Positions 32,421-44,699 of a stretch of DNA of 64,000 bases are shown here, piece after piece (position 1 is the stretch's first letter; each line of letters opens with the position of its first letter). The DNA is from Nymphaea colorata (Eukaryota; Streptophyta; Magnoliopsida; Nymphaeales; Nymphaeaceae), in assembly GCF_008831285.2 (NCBI RefSeq), contig NC_045150.1:248001-312000 (forward strand), written 5' to 3'. The position numbers and the translations under genes are program-made. Under the pieces are notes generated by a model. That model saw nothing but the letters and a program-made list of their open reading frames with translations, was not told where the DNA came from and made no database searches.

Positions 32421-34187
32421 TATCAACATAAAATAGTTAATGACCAAAAAAGTACTTCAGTTGGCAATATGGATGATAAAATGCAAACTATATACACAAA
32501 GTTCTTTAAATGCCTAAGCTGAAGATATTTGAAGACCGATAGGCCATGAATGCGTCCTAATCAACTTTTTGATTATTTATTTCTTTAAATTCAAGTACAA
32601 GTTGTATCCACCAGTTGAAAAAGAGTCCCCTTTATGCATGGAACTTTATAAATCATGCATCAATTAAATTGATCTTGTAATTCATCTATCAGGTAGGTAA
32701 ATGAAAGGAACATTGTAGTACAGAAATCCCTCTCCATTAATTTTTTTGTCTCCCTCTTTCCTTCTTCTTTTACATAACTATTTTTTCACACTCCTTTTAG
32801 TGAATTTTTTTCACCTTACTTTTAGTGAATTTTAATACGCAGTGGCTAGTTACATACGGACTTGTGTCCGCAACTGCCACTGCTACCAGAGTCTCACAAA
32901 ATTTCTTGATGTACACGTTAGTCGCTTAACTAGTTGCTCATTTGTATAATGCTCCAAGACTTTTTCAGTCATTGGGCTAAAATTTGTGGCTTTTTAGAAA
33001 CATTTCTAACGAAGAGGAAACGGAAACAATTTAAAATATGATCGGTTTTTCGCGTCCTTAAAACGCATATTTTAGGATAAAAAGAATGGTTCGTAAAAGA
33101 TATAGAAAAAAAAAACAAAAAAACAAAAGGAAAAATATGAGAGAGAGAGAGGACTGGGCTGGCTTGGCAAAAACCGAACTCATAGCGCGGACCATGCCCA
33201 TTCCTCTTCTGGAGTTGCAGGCGCCAGCCGTGATCACTCTCCAGAATGTGGAGCAGCCAGTTGATGATTTGTAGGACGGGATCGACGATGATGCGGCTTA
33301 CCATCGATCTGGCTACATGCTCCTCAACCCTGTCGAGCATCGCTGGCCGGAGAATAGGGAACAACGGCGACCGGCAGCTGCAATCCTTTTCGTGCTGTTG
33401 GTCGCCACTGAGCCTCCGACCTTCCACCAACTTCCCCGTACAAGGTACTTTTCTGCGTCTCCTTCAAACTCTACTGTTCTCACAGTAGAAGACAGAGAAA
33501 GAGAGAGAGGGGGGTTTAAATTCAGTCGTACCATCAATGCTTCAACCATATCTCCGGGATTCATCTGCAACGTCAACGAAACTGTGCGACCAATAATTAA
33601 AAATGCAAAATTTTAAGCTTCTTAAAGAAAGTCTTAATCGCTCCGGATCTAACACATTTTGGCACTGACATCAATCGGCTTGTCGAAAATGGGGAGAAAA
33701 CTTCATAGTTTGTGATATTTCAAAAATCTCCGGTGACTTTGTAATTAGGTCCTAATCTGCAAAACTGATCACGTTCATATGGTTAATCTAATCTTTGAAA
33801 AGATCTGGTTCCTAATGCAGTCTCGCAGAAATTCAGCAAGCGAGAATACAAGAGTTGCAACTTTCGTGATTCATCTGGTTGTGTTCTTCATCATTTTGTT
33901 TGCGTGTGCTCTTCTTGTGAGGTGGTGCTACAGTGATTTATAAGTGAAATTCCAATATTGTCCGCTTAATTTGGCGGTTCGCGTTTGATACAGCCACTTT
34001 GCAATTGAATCGCATGTGGAAGTGGCAAGTGGCGCGGAAGTACCACGCGTGGCGTTCCGTTTCCTGGTCACGCGTCCTTCTGGTCTCTTCCACCACCACG
34101 ACGCCGTTTCCTCCGACTTCTTTCTTCCTCTGGTTGGGGATGCGAAGGGCGACGACGTCCACGGGGGGCGAGAACCAGCGAAAAGAG
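32421..34187. other. upstream region of the 312-aa gene, no certain gene
   Basis: 32421-33080 is AT-rich. 33100-33600 is more GC-rich, with overlapping frames on both strands (for example minus 33313-33576 and plus 33317-33616), none with a motif or splice-linked partner. It may be promoter or leader sequence of the gene that starts at 34188, or part of an unrecognised gene. Confidence 0.35.
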
Positions 34188-36950
34188 ATGGGGGAAGGCG
34201 AGGAACACAAGACAAGGGACGACCCGAAAATTGAAATCCAGGTTTCCTCCCTTCCCTTGATCGCTTACCCACTTCTCTTTCTTTACATTTCTCATTCTCT
34301 CCTTTGCCTCCTCTCTGCGAACGTACATTTGGATTAGTTGTTTTTTAGTTTCACCCTTCCATCTGAAACTTCCGTAAATTTATCACCGGAGTTGCATGAA
34401 GTGGACGAACGTTCGAAGGGTTGGTGGGTGGTCCGAAATTTTGCGTTTGAAATCGCAGAATGGAACCACGTAAAAGCTGTAGTTCATCTAATAGTGAAAT
34501 ATGAACTGATTCTCTTGCATTAGGATAGGATTTCTGCATATTTTAGAACCTGTCCATTCAATAGAACAAGGTGTCAGTTATCCCATTTCCATCTGAATAG
34601 CATCTTCTGTGAAGATATGTTGCAACCAAACATGTCAAGCGGAATATATAAGAGTGGCAAGTTTATCTGCTGTTGAAGCATGTGGAAAATGGCGAGGAGA
34701 AAACGGACGAAGCGGAGAAGACAGAGCAAAAAACAGAGCAAGGCAGAAAGGAAGTCAATGCACTGCAATGTTTCTATGTTCGGCTTCTCATTTTCTCACT
34801 TGCAGAAAACATTCAGAAATACATTAGGAGTAAAACAATAAGTAGTATCCGCCATCCAACTGAAACCAATTCTTGTTGAGTAGATATTGCTAGAATGTTT
34901 TAGAAGGCTCTCAGGAAGATACGTTGATGATTCGAGTACAGTGTACAAGTGCATTCAACAAAATAAGACTTGCTCCTCTTGCAAAATAGAATGAGGATGA
35001 TACCGATATTCTTTTTTGAAAACAAAGGTTGGGGATGGCGCCAATACTGTGACATGATATTAGCTATGGAGGTCCGGAGCATGTCCTGGTAAAACGCACT
35101 GCTTTTTCTGAAATGTCTGGCGAAGAAGGTTCCTAAATGGGAATTTGTAAAGTTAGGAAGGACTCTGTAAGACTGTAAGTGATGTGGAGAAATTATATTC
35201 CTTTGTTGTTTATGGAAGTCCTTTTGATTTTGTAATTTCCACATTGACTTGTAACGGGACTTTGTCCTGGGCATTTCAATTCGCAGGAAAGAGGAGAGAT
35301 CTTCTTCTTCTACAGGCCCAAGGTTGGGCGAGAAGAAGCGCACAGTGCAGGCAACGTGCAGCGGCTGTACATTGTGCTGCGGCCAGAGTCCGGTGACCGA
35401 GCAGTTGAAAAGAAGCAGGAGTCCAAATCTGGAAAAGTAGGGAGAAAAGCTCAGGATGACAAGGGTGATGAAGATGGCAAGGGCGGCGCAGAGGGAGGTC
35501 GTGGTGAGGAGGTAAAAGTAGCTCTCGTTATCATTCCATTTTCACAATGTTGGTGCAGACAAAATCGCTATCAAAAAATTGACTTGCTGTGCTATGTCAT
35601 ACTAAGTGCGCTCACTGCTGTTTCTGTTTCCTGTGTGATAATCCTTTTGTTTAGAAGTAACCGTCTATATTTTTCATGTTCTAACTTCTCAGGATCTAGC
35701 CGTCCTCTTTAATTTCCTCATATTTTCTGTTTGTGGAGCTATATTCTGAATATTTTTGGATTGTGTCGGTTTGCTGATGGTCTATGTTTGAACTTGATGA
35801 AGGAGGTGAACATCGAGCGAGAAACTTTGCTAAGGTTCATGGTGTTGGGCAGAAAGAGCCTTCCTGATCCAGGCAAGAGAAGCACACCATACTGGGGCTT
35901 CGTGGAATTGGTGTCAACCAAAGTTGATGATATTAAAGAAGCTCTGAGAGGAGGTAAAGATTTCTCTTTAGCTGTTACTTGATCATGTTAACGCCAGGAG
36001 CATGGCGTCACCGAGCTTTGGCTTTATGGCTTTACTGAAGATTGCATTAATTTGTCGAATGTGCAAAGTGAGCCAACCCACGACCAATATCTTGTTTAGC
36101 ACCAATTTACTCAGTTCAACTGAATGACTCGATGAGATCGAACGAGCATAATAATGTTCAGAGTTCAGTAGGTTGTTGAAACAACATCAAGTCTCCCTTC
36201 TGTGCAGCTTTATTTAATAATTAAGAGGAATGGAAGTGTGGTTCTGGTGGTGTTTCACCTAGTTCATCATTCGTCTTATGAATACTGTATAGCCATAATT
36301 ACACCATGCATCTATATGAAGTGTAATTCTAGTGAACTGGTTCGATCTGTTTCATATAATTAACAGATTTGCCTGTGAAATAGATATCTGATTCTTCTGC
36401 AATTCGATATGATTCTCAAACTTGGCATTTCAATTTTGCAGAGAAATATGAGACTTCTACAAGGGGCCACCGAACTAAGCCTTCAGCTAGAGCACTCGCA
36501 AAGGGTGTGTACCGCATTCTGAAGCATGTATCAGGCCGGAGGAACCATACCCACTTGGTGTACAAGCTCGAGTGCCCGACACCCGACAAACCAAACGAGC
36601 CACAAGAATCCCTCAACATTGAAAACGAAGCCTCGTTTATCATACAGATAAAGAACCCAACCAAGCCTGCACCACCCAATGTTGGGATCCAGAACAAGAG
36701 GAAGGCCACCTTTCCTGCTCAATTGGAAGCACAGCTTGGTTCAAAGCGGTTCGGCCCGGCCGACCCGCCGGACTTCTTGAACTATGAGGGATGCGAGTTC
36801 TTACTGATCGCTGCGTCAGACCACATTGAAGAGGAGCTGGGATTGGAGCTGAGAGGTGAGGAAAGGTGCGCGCCATCTTCTCTTGACCTGATCAACATCT
36901 TTGGAGAAACTGCATCCCCCAAACCCCTCTTCGAAGGAACGTGGGCCTAG
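34188..36950 (+). CDS. plant-specific protein of unknown function, 312 aa, four exons
   Basis: Exons are 34188-34241, 35287-35511, 35803-35953 and 36442-36950; all junctions are GT-AG and the phases (0, 0, 1) join to one frame of 939 bases. The protein starts with a short acidic segment. Next is Arg-Gly-Glu-Ile-Phe-Phe-Phe-Tyr-Arg-Pro-Lys-Val and Leu-Tyr-Ile-Val-Leu-Arg-Pro-Glu (residues 20-55), then a Lys/Gly/Glu-rich linker and a block with Pro-Tyr-Trp-Gly-Phe-Val-Glu. The C-terminal half has His-Thr-His-Leu-Val-Tyr-Lys-Leu-Glu and ends in Phe-Glu-Gly-Thr-Trp-Ala. I recognise this as a conserved land-plant family without assigned function. No signal peptide, membrane segment or catalytic motif is visible. 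The acceptor of exon 3 could be three bases later. Confidence 0.85.
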
Positions 36951-37973
36951 CTAGCTTTGCTCCTGCAATGTGTACCCTTTTGTTTCTATCCTTGTGTAGA
37001 GCTGTCCCATGGGGTTGGTACTGCTAAGCTTGGCCACACTAGACTAGGTAATGATCAGTACTCTTTTATCTTGGGAATTTTGTTTGTAGATAGCCCCAAG
37101 CATGAAGGCAGTTTTGGTTGCTCTTTATCTTTGGAGGGAGTTTTGTTTGTAAATATATAAGCTAATGCTCAGGTGGATAGTTGTTTCTGTGCACGACTCA
37201 TAGTTAAAAACTTAGTGTGTTCCATTTTGGGGTGTGGGCAGAGCTTTCAACCATTATATTGGTATGTTAAGTGGTGTTTGATATCGTTCAGATTTCTGAA
37301 AGGAAAAAACTGAATTTATATGAATGTGGGACATTTGCAAGTGTTGTTAAATATTCTTAGGTTGTCGCGTTAAAAATTTGATTGGGTTTATCATCTTGTT
37401 GGACTTCATCTGTACCTGTTTTAACATGGTGCCTTGGCATTCGTGTTCATCCCAAAATATTTGACGCTCTTGGGTGTCTTCTTGCTGCTCTTATCATTGC
37501 TCTTTAAGAGCTTGCAATTGAGATGTTCCTGGAAATGAGCCCAACTGCAAGGTTGCTAGAAGGGGATGAACTACGAAAGGTTGCTAGAAGGGGATGAACT
37601 ACGAACTCGGCTAGAAAGGTTGCTAATTCATCTCTTTGAAAACCTGGGGATGCAAGACATATTTGGAAATAAATTGATGAAAAATTAAAATGAGCCGGCT
37701 GGGTTTCTTGTGTATTGTATGGTTACAAAATGTGGCTAATCAATTCCCGTTGTAAAATGCATAATTTCAGTTTTTAATGTTGCAAAATATGAAAAAAAAA
37801 AAAAAAATCGGCCTGGTTGATTCCAATTCCTCATATAACTTATGCATAAACGATTTAAGTGGCGTCCATGCCTGAACTCGAGGAAGAAATCAAAGGTGCT
37901 TCCCGGAAGTTTGTTTCATTGTTTCTGATGAGCAAAGCAAAGTTGTTGTATGGCGTTGCCATATGGTTAAAAT
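36951..37973. other. 3' flank of the 312-aa gene and spacer
   Basis: Probably contains the 3' UTR (to roughly 37160). It also holds a 28-bp tandem duplication at 37549-37604 (AAGGTTGCTAGAAGGGGATG) and a poly-A run at 37791-37807. No other gene. Confidence 0.45.
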
Positions 37974-38299
37974 TGTTAAGTTATGAGGCTCTCAGCAATT
38001 AAGTTCGGCCTAGCCACTAATTCTGAATTTATTAGCAGGCTGTTTTGGATCAAGAGTCTAGAAGGTTCTCACCTTATGCGAAGACAGCTAAGTGGTTACG
38101 TTTTAACAGAATTGGTTTTATATTCTGATTTTTTCTGTTTTTCATTATAATTCATTATTCTTGTATCGATGCTCCATAAAAGGGTGTTCATAGCCCTCAA
38201 CTGTCGTGTGAAGAATACATCTCACCTCTTTCTGTGCGTTTCTTTTTTCTCTACTTTGTTCTGCTCTACTCTGTTCTGCCCCATTGCAGTTTCTTCACA
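37974..38299 (+). repeat. 5' LTR of the copia element
   Basis: 326 bp, TG...CA. Differs from the 3' LTR at 38007 (G against A at 42722) and 38237 (C against T at 42952). A TA-rich CCATAAAAGGG near 38170 may serve as the promoter TATA element. Confidence 0.97.
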
Positions 38300-38310
38300 T
38301 GGTATCAGAG
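38300..38310 (+). promoter_or_regulatory. primer-binding site of the copia element
   Basis: TGGTATCAGAG directly abuts the 5' LTR and matches the 3' end of initiator tRNA-Met, the usual copia primer. Confidence 0.92.
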
Positions 38311-38319
38311 AATTGATCC

Positions 38320-39420
38320 ATGGCAAACGCACAAATGCCTCCTGTCCAACCAATTTCTGAGGCTGCAACAGAAATCAATTCTGTCGATTTCTCAAGCCCC
38401 TTTTTCCTGCATCACTCGGACAACCCTGGGACTGTATTGGTCTCTCAACTTCTGACGGGTGAGAACTATGCAACTTGGAGCCGTGCAATGCTCATGGCTC
38501 TCTCAGCCAAGAACAAGACCTCGTTTGTAGATGGCAGTCTTCCTCAACCGAAAACCATGGCACCTGAGTATTGTCTGTGGAATCGCTGCAATCACATGGT
38601 ACTTTCCTGGCTCTTAAATTCCATTTCTCCTGATCTTATGCACAGTGTTATATATGCCTCAACGGCAGTAGAAGTCTGGAACGACCTCAAAGAAAGATTC
38701 ACCCAAAGCACTGCTCCCAGAAAATACTAAATCAAATCTGCCATCTGTCGACTGAATCAGGAATCTATGACTGTTGCTGTCTACTATACCAAGTTGAAAG
38801 CATTGTGGGACGAGCTGGACTCTTATGATATTTTACCTAACTGTTCATGTGGTGCTCTGAGTAAAATATTTGTCAAGCAGCAAGAAGACAAAGTCATTCA
38901 GTTTCTCATGGGTCTGAATGACTCCTACAACACAATCTGTGGTCAGATCATTTTAATCGACCCTCTGCCATCAATCTCTAAAGTTTACTCACTGGTTCTC
39001 CAAGAGGAGAAGCAGCGTGAAGCGAGAAACTCCTTCAATCCTGTCGAACATGTGAGCTTGTTGTCAAATTCAGACAATAGATCAATGAGAAGCAAAGGGA
39101 TCAGGAAGAACCAATACTTGTGCACATACTGTCACATCTCTGGACACACAAGAGACCGTTGCTTCAAATTAGTGGGCTATCCCACTAACCCAAAAGGAAC
39201 AAAGCTGAGGGATGACAAGGGTGCGACTGCGAACAACGTTGTTGTTGATTCAGAAAAGAACGGTGGATATGGTACTGCATCCAATGTTGCTGGTTCATCT
39301 CAAATTGGCATTGAAGCTGCCAAAGAGCCTGCCCAATCACTGCCTATGGATGAGTGTCTCAAAATTAGGCAACTCCTGAAAGACAATTTTCTACCTCAAG
39401 TAAACTTTGCAGGTATGTCT
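38320..39420 (+). pseudogene. copia gag with one premature stop
   Basis: Gag forms the virus-like particle. The start Met at 38320 is followed by the Leu-Leu-Thr-Gly-Glu-Asn-Tyr-Ala-Thr-Trp-Ser block of copia-like N-termini. The UBN2-type core follows, and a CX2CX4HX4C zinc knuckle lies at 39121-39162 (Cys-Thr-Tyr-Cys, His, Cys). A TAA at 38728-38730 interrupts the frame. The same frame resumes directly afterward, so this is one nonsense change, probably from CAA. Gag and pol are normally one polyprotein. Confidence 0.92.
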
Positions 39421-42400
39421 CTTCATCAAACCAATTCTTGGATCGTTGATAGTGGTGCAACCGACCACGTCATCTTCGTTAGAACTGATGTCCAACGTCA
39501 CTCCTTTGACTACTCTGTTTCCTATTCGATTACCTAATGATAAAATCACCTTTGCAACTCATATAGGTCAGGCTGTCCTTTCGCCCAGTTTAACACTTGA
39601 TAATGTTTATTTCTTGCCTCACTTCAAATTCAATCTAATTTCTGTAAACAAACTTGTCAAACAGCTTGATTGCCTTATTACCTTCTCTGGTGAGTGTTGT
39701 TTTTTGCAGGACCAGAACTCCATGATGAAGACTGGTCTGGGTGACTTGCGGAATGGACTGTATGTTGCAAATTTCCTCAACAACTCCTTGAACTCTATGG
39801 CCTTCCATAGTAGTAGGTTCATCTCACCAGAAACGTGGCACATAAGGCTAGGACACCCGTCAATATCCAAAGGCCATCCCTTCTTGAAATGTGACTCTGG
39901 TATTGAGAAGTTGAACAAGCATTGTGACACTTGTAAACTGGCAAAACAGACCAGATTACCTTTTAACTCAAGTGAAACTGTTTCTACAGCCATCTTTGAA
40001 CTTGTCCATTGCGATATTTGGGGTCCATACACTGAAGCATCACACTCTGGTGCAAAATACTTTCTGACTTTGGTTGATGATTTCTCCCGTGCTGTGTGGG
40101 TCTTCCTTATGAAACACAAAAGTGAGACTTCCTATCATCTGAAAAATTTTATAAACTTGAGCAAAAATCAGTTCAGCGCCAATATACTGAAAATCAGATC
40201 AGACAATGGCATTGAATTTTTTTCTGAAAATCTGAAAATTTTCTTACTTGAAAAGGGGATTGAACATCATCATTCATGTGTTTATACCCCTCAACAGAAC
40301 GGTGTTGTCGAAAGGAAACATTGACACATTCTTGATGTTGCGCGAGCACTAAAATTCCAATCAAGTGTTCCGCTAATCTTCTGGGATGAGTGTGTTCTCA
40401 CAGCAGTATACTTAATAAATAGAACACCATCCCTGTTACTGCAGAACAAAACACCATATGAAATCTTAATGGGAAAGAAACCAGAATATTCACACCTCAG
40501 ATCTTTTAGTTGTCTTTGCTATGCAACTAACATTTATCCCAAATCCAAGTTTGATCCGAGAGCCATCCGATGCATTTTCTTGGGCTATCCTCAGGGACAA
40601 AAAGCCTACAAGGTGTGTGATTTGCAAACCAAAAGAGTTTTCACTAGTCGTGATGTTATATTTTATGAAAATATATTCTCATTTAAACTTGTTGCAAAAC
40701 CACAAGTATCACTTCCACTGCCTCTTACAGATGATCACATGGAGACAATTGATGGTCGTTTAGACACCAATAACCCAAGGGCCCAACCACCTCAGTTTGA
40801 CACAACTTTCCCTTCATCAGAATCACATTCTCAATCACAAAACCAAAACCATCATAATATCGACTCCATCGAAAACCCTCAAGCTGTGGGAACTGAAACT
40901 GAACCTGAACCAAACTCATTAACTCATCCTAATACTGCCCAACCTTGTGAACTGAGACGCTCCACCAGGCTACGCAGACAATCAGTACTCTTGAGAGATT
41001 TTTACTGCAATGCAACTGTCCTAAAGTCACTCAACCAATCTTCATCTGGAAATCGGTCCAGCACAAGGTATCCTCTCTCCAACTCATTATCTTTCTCTAA
41101 TTTCTCTGATTGTCATACTGCCTACCTTTTAAATATCTCTCGCTACACCGAACCTTCATCCTACAGTCAAGCAATACAGGACTCTAGGTGGACAGATGCT
41201 ATGCGAGATGAACTAAAAGCATTGGAGAGCAACAATACCTGGACACTCACTCAACTGCCAGAAGGTGCCAAACCGATTCCCTGCAAATGGATATATCGCA
41301 TCAAATATAAATCAAATGGAGAAATAGAGCGATTCAAGGCCAGATTAGTGGCAAAGGGCTTTGCACAGATTGAAGGAATTGATTACGATGAAACATACGC
41401 TCCTGTAGCAAAATTGACAACTGTACGATGCCTGCTATCAGTAGCTGCAAAGAGAAATTGGCTGCTTCATCAAATGGATGTATACAACGCTTTTTTAAAT
41501 GGAGATCTTGAAGAAGATATATACATGATGTTGCCGCCAGGGTATGGCAGCAAAAAGGAAAATAGAATTTGCAAACTGAACAAGTCCATCTATGGACTCA
41601 AACAAGCTCCCCGCAACTGGTTTGCCAAATTCTCTTCAGCCATTGCCACATATGGCTTCAAGCAATCGAAAAGTGATTATTCGCTGTTCACATTGCATCA
41701 AAGGTCAGTGTTCTTAGCTGTGCTGGTATATGTAGATGACTTAATCATTGCAGGAAATGATCAAGGAAGAATTGATGACTTCAAGAATTATTTAAACCAA
41801 CAATTTCGTATGAAAGACTTGGGTACCCTTAAATACTTCCTAGGATTGGAACTGTCTCGCTCCAAGCAGGGAATCTTCCTTTCACAAAGAAAATACACAT
41901 GCGACATTTTAGATGAAGCTGGATTGATCAATGCTAAGCCAACTGATATACCAATGCAGTTCAAACAGAACCTGTCAGCAAGCTGTGGAGAACCCCTAAA
42001 AGATGGCTCAACATTTAGAAGATTGGTTGGGCGTTTGATCTACCTGACCATTACCAGGCCCGACATCATGTTTGCTGTACACTCACTCAGTCGTCATATG
42101 CAAAATCCCACCACAGTTCATTTCAACTCAGTACTCAAGGTCTTAGGCTACCTCAAGAACAGTCCTGGACAAGGTCTTCTTTTCTCAAGCAATGACAATG
42201 ATCAGATAATTGCTTATTGCGATGCTGATTGGGCAGCATGCAAAGACACTCGTCGATCCATTACTGGGTATTGTGTCTTCCTGGGCCAAAGTCTTGTCTC
42301 ATGGAAGACCAAAAAACAGCACACCATCTCAAGGTCATGAAGCTGAATACAGGTCTCTAGCCAATGTGTGTTGTGAAGTTCTGTGGTTAAAAAATCTTCT

Positions 42401-42680
42401 GTCAGACCTAAAAGTTACACAATCTTCTCCAGTCTCGCTAATGTGTGACAATAAATCAGCCATACAAATGGCAGCCAATCCTGTGCATCACGAAAGGACC
42501 AAACATGTTGAGTTGGACTGTCACTTAGTCTGTGACTTGGTGAAAAACAAAACTGTAGCAACCAAATATATACCTTCTAACTTGCAAGTGGCAGATTTAT
42601 TTACCAAGGCTCTCCCAAAGGACAGATTCATGTTTCTAAGAGGCAAACTGGGCATGAGCAATCTCCATGCACCAGTTTGA
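39421..42680 (+). pseudogene. copia pol: protease, integrase, reverse transcriptase, RNase H
   Basis: The protease Trp-Ile-Val-Asp-Ser-Gly-Ala-Thr-Asp-His is at about 39439-39468. The frame shifts just after it (near 39475). The pre-integrase zinc region (His-Leu-Gly-His-type, Cys-Xaa2-Cys) is at 39835-39960 and the integrase core at about 40000-40320, with Asp residues in His-Cys-Asp-Ile-Trp-Gly and Ser-Asp-Asn-Gly. A TGA at 40322-40324 replaces an Arg codon (CGA in relatives), and the frame then continues. RT carries Tyr-Val-Asp-Asp at 41729-41740. RNase H lies at 42190-42650, with a second frameshift near 42335. It ends with Ala-Asp-Leu-Phe-Thr-Lys-Ala-Leu-Pro, the usual copia end. Each defect is isolated. 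Confidence 0.95.
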
Positions 42681-42688
42681 AGGGGGTG
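42679..42688 (+). promoter_or_regulatory. polypurine tract of the copia element
   Basis: GAAGGGGG lies against the 3' LTR and primes plus-strand synthesis. Confidence 0.85.
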
Positions 42689-43014
42689 TGTTAAGTTATG
42701 AGGCTCTCAGCAATTAAGTTCAGCCTAGCCACTAATTCTGAATTTATTAGCAGGCTGTTTTGGATCAAGAGTCTAGAAGGTTCTCACCTTATGCGAAGAC
42801 AGCTAAGTGGTTACGTTTTAACAGAATTGGTTTTATATTCTGATTTTTTCTGTTTTTCATTATAATTCATTATTCTTGTATCGATGCTCCATAAAAGGGT
42901 GTTCATAGCCCTCAACTGTCGTGTGAAGAATACATCTCACCTCTTTCTGTGTGTTTCTTTTTTCTCTACTTTGTTCTGCTCTACTCTGTTCTGCCCCATT
43001 GCAGTTTCTTCACA
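42689..43014 (+). repeat. 3' LTR of the copia element
   Basis: 326 bp, same length and ends as the 5' LTR, two transitions different (42722 and 42952). Confidence 0.97.
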
Positions 43015-43019
43015 AAAAT

Positions 43020-44463
43020 TAAAAGATTGTTATAAAAAAAAGGTCATAAATCATTACTTAAGTCATCATCGACTACTGTCGCATGTTAATTTATTGATTG
43101 TTTTTATTAATTATTTTTTAGTGCTAATTTTTAAAATTTTAGTCGTTAGATGATATAATGCATGGCAACACTGAACTCTGCTTAATGCAGGAAACCCACC
43201 AATCCACTCAGTCTTTTAGCGCCATTATAAAGTGTTCAATAATTCAATTCCGTGGAAGGGGAGAGCATTTTCTTGCTCGAGCAGCGAAAGCCAAAGCTCG
43301 CTCTGTTCTTGCTCAAAAGCCAAAGCTCAGCGAAAGCCAAAGCTCACTCTGTTCTCTTCGAAGCTTGAATCTCTCGAAGCATCCTCGAAACTTGAAGCTG
43401 GTTATATGTACATCCTGTTCTCTTGAAGCTGGTTCTCTCGAAGCTGGTTATATGCATATCTTGTGCATGTATAGGGTTGTGTAATGACCACAATATCTTT
43501 GTTAAATAAGAGTCTCCAATGACCACAAGAACCTTGATAAAGTGAAGAAAGAAGGTTTTGAAAAAGATGAAAAAGAGATTATAAAGAAAGTAAAAAGACC
43601 AAGAAGTATACCTCGTGATAAAAAAATTTTTAAATGCCTCAACCTTCTCTCTCTGTTTTTGAAGAGTGTATATTTGTCGCGTGCATACGCTATTGCACGC
43701 AACTCGATCTGTCCCTCCCTCTGTAATCTGTCCGGAGTTATATTGGGGTCTGGTGTGGGGACATTGTGTTATGGCAAGCTTATTGATAGAGGAACAAATA
43801 AAGAAACATGGAGGAGATTCTCATGAAGCCTCACCAAAGATGACAAAAAGAAGTCTCGGCTGGCAAGATCAACTGAACTCGAGAATGGCGTGAAGATAAG
43901 GAAAGGGCAATATAGAGGAGACGTAAAACTGATTTATGGACAGCTTTTGCATGCCTCGTATAACTGTCATTACATAAGTAGAAGCCAGGACTTTGGATGC
44001 TGACCTATCTCAAGTCAAAGAGAGATAAAGAGCTAAGAGAGGGGAATGGTGGACGTAGGCCACTAGCTTTGGCTGAATTGTCTGTTTGTCACATATGGAT
44101 TTTATGTGATGCACTTCCAGTTTGGTACCACACTCCACCTTATGGACCATGGAATATAAGGTTTAATAGAACCGAACTGACGATCGAACTCTCACCAGTT
44201 CACAAACTCAGGCAACTATGCTACCCTCCTTGGGGCAAGCTCCCTTCACTGAAGACCTAAGGAATCAAATTGTCATCAGACTCTCAACAATCTAACCTTT
44301 GTTAGAACCTTCCTCATTACCAATATAGTAATGATGTTTCGTTGCTATAGTTGTATTTCGAACATTCATTATTGCATCCTAAACATTCACTGGCACATTT
44401 GAATAAACATTTGGCATGAAATTTTGTGCCCTACATTTTCAGTCATTGTTGATCATTTATTGA
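43020..44463. other. spacer between the two copia elements, with short internal repeats
   Basis: 43265-43460 contains repeated words (GCGAAAGCCAAAGCTC three times, GAAGCTGGTTATATG twice) that form an irregular repeat cluster. Frames at 43540-44260 show no motif. Nothing else recognised. Confidence 0.45.
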
Positions 44464-44550
44464 AACAACCTAACCAATTCAATATGTTGGATCCAGCCTA
44501 TCAACTTAAATAATTCATTATAGCTCCTTTGAGTTTAAAATTTCCCATCA
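44464..44550 (-). repeat. part of the 3' LTR of the old copia element
   Basis: Shares AACAAC, CCTTTGAGT and TTTCCCATCA in the same order as 48764-48851, with about one quarter of positions changed. The full LTR probably extends further on both sides. Confidence 0.6.
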
Positions 44551-44699
44551 TTATACTGATGCGCTCTAATACACTCTCTCAAGTTACTTTTGTATTCCCA
44601 ACTTGTTCACTATATTATTGAAGTAGTCTATACTTTGGTAAAATACATTTGCCAATTACCCGTTACTTTTCATATGAGCAATTTAAATCATATCAATTT

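Larger units (their letters stand above)
37969..43019 (+). mobile_element. Ty1/copia LTR retrotransposon, young, complete but disabled
   Basis: The element occupies 37974-43014, flanked by the 5-bp target duplication AAAAT (37969-37973 and 43015-43019). LTRs are 326 bp each, begin TG and end CA. A primer site for initiator tRNA-Met follows the left LTR and a purine tract precedes the right one. The internal order gag, protease, integrase, reverse transcriptase, RNase H defines the copia superfamily. The LTRs differ at two of 326 positions, both CG in the left copy and CA or TG in the right, so the insertion is recent. Two nonsense codons and two frameshifts disable the coding region. Confidence 0.97.

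Noticed and set aside
33086-33616. Possible exon(s) in overlapping frames on both strands
   Set aside because: No motif, no clear splice partner, and both strands are equally open; left as unassigned upstream sequence.
36416-36876. Three minus-strand frames opposite the last exon of the 312-aa gene
   Set aside because: They are antisense shadows of a well-supported exon.
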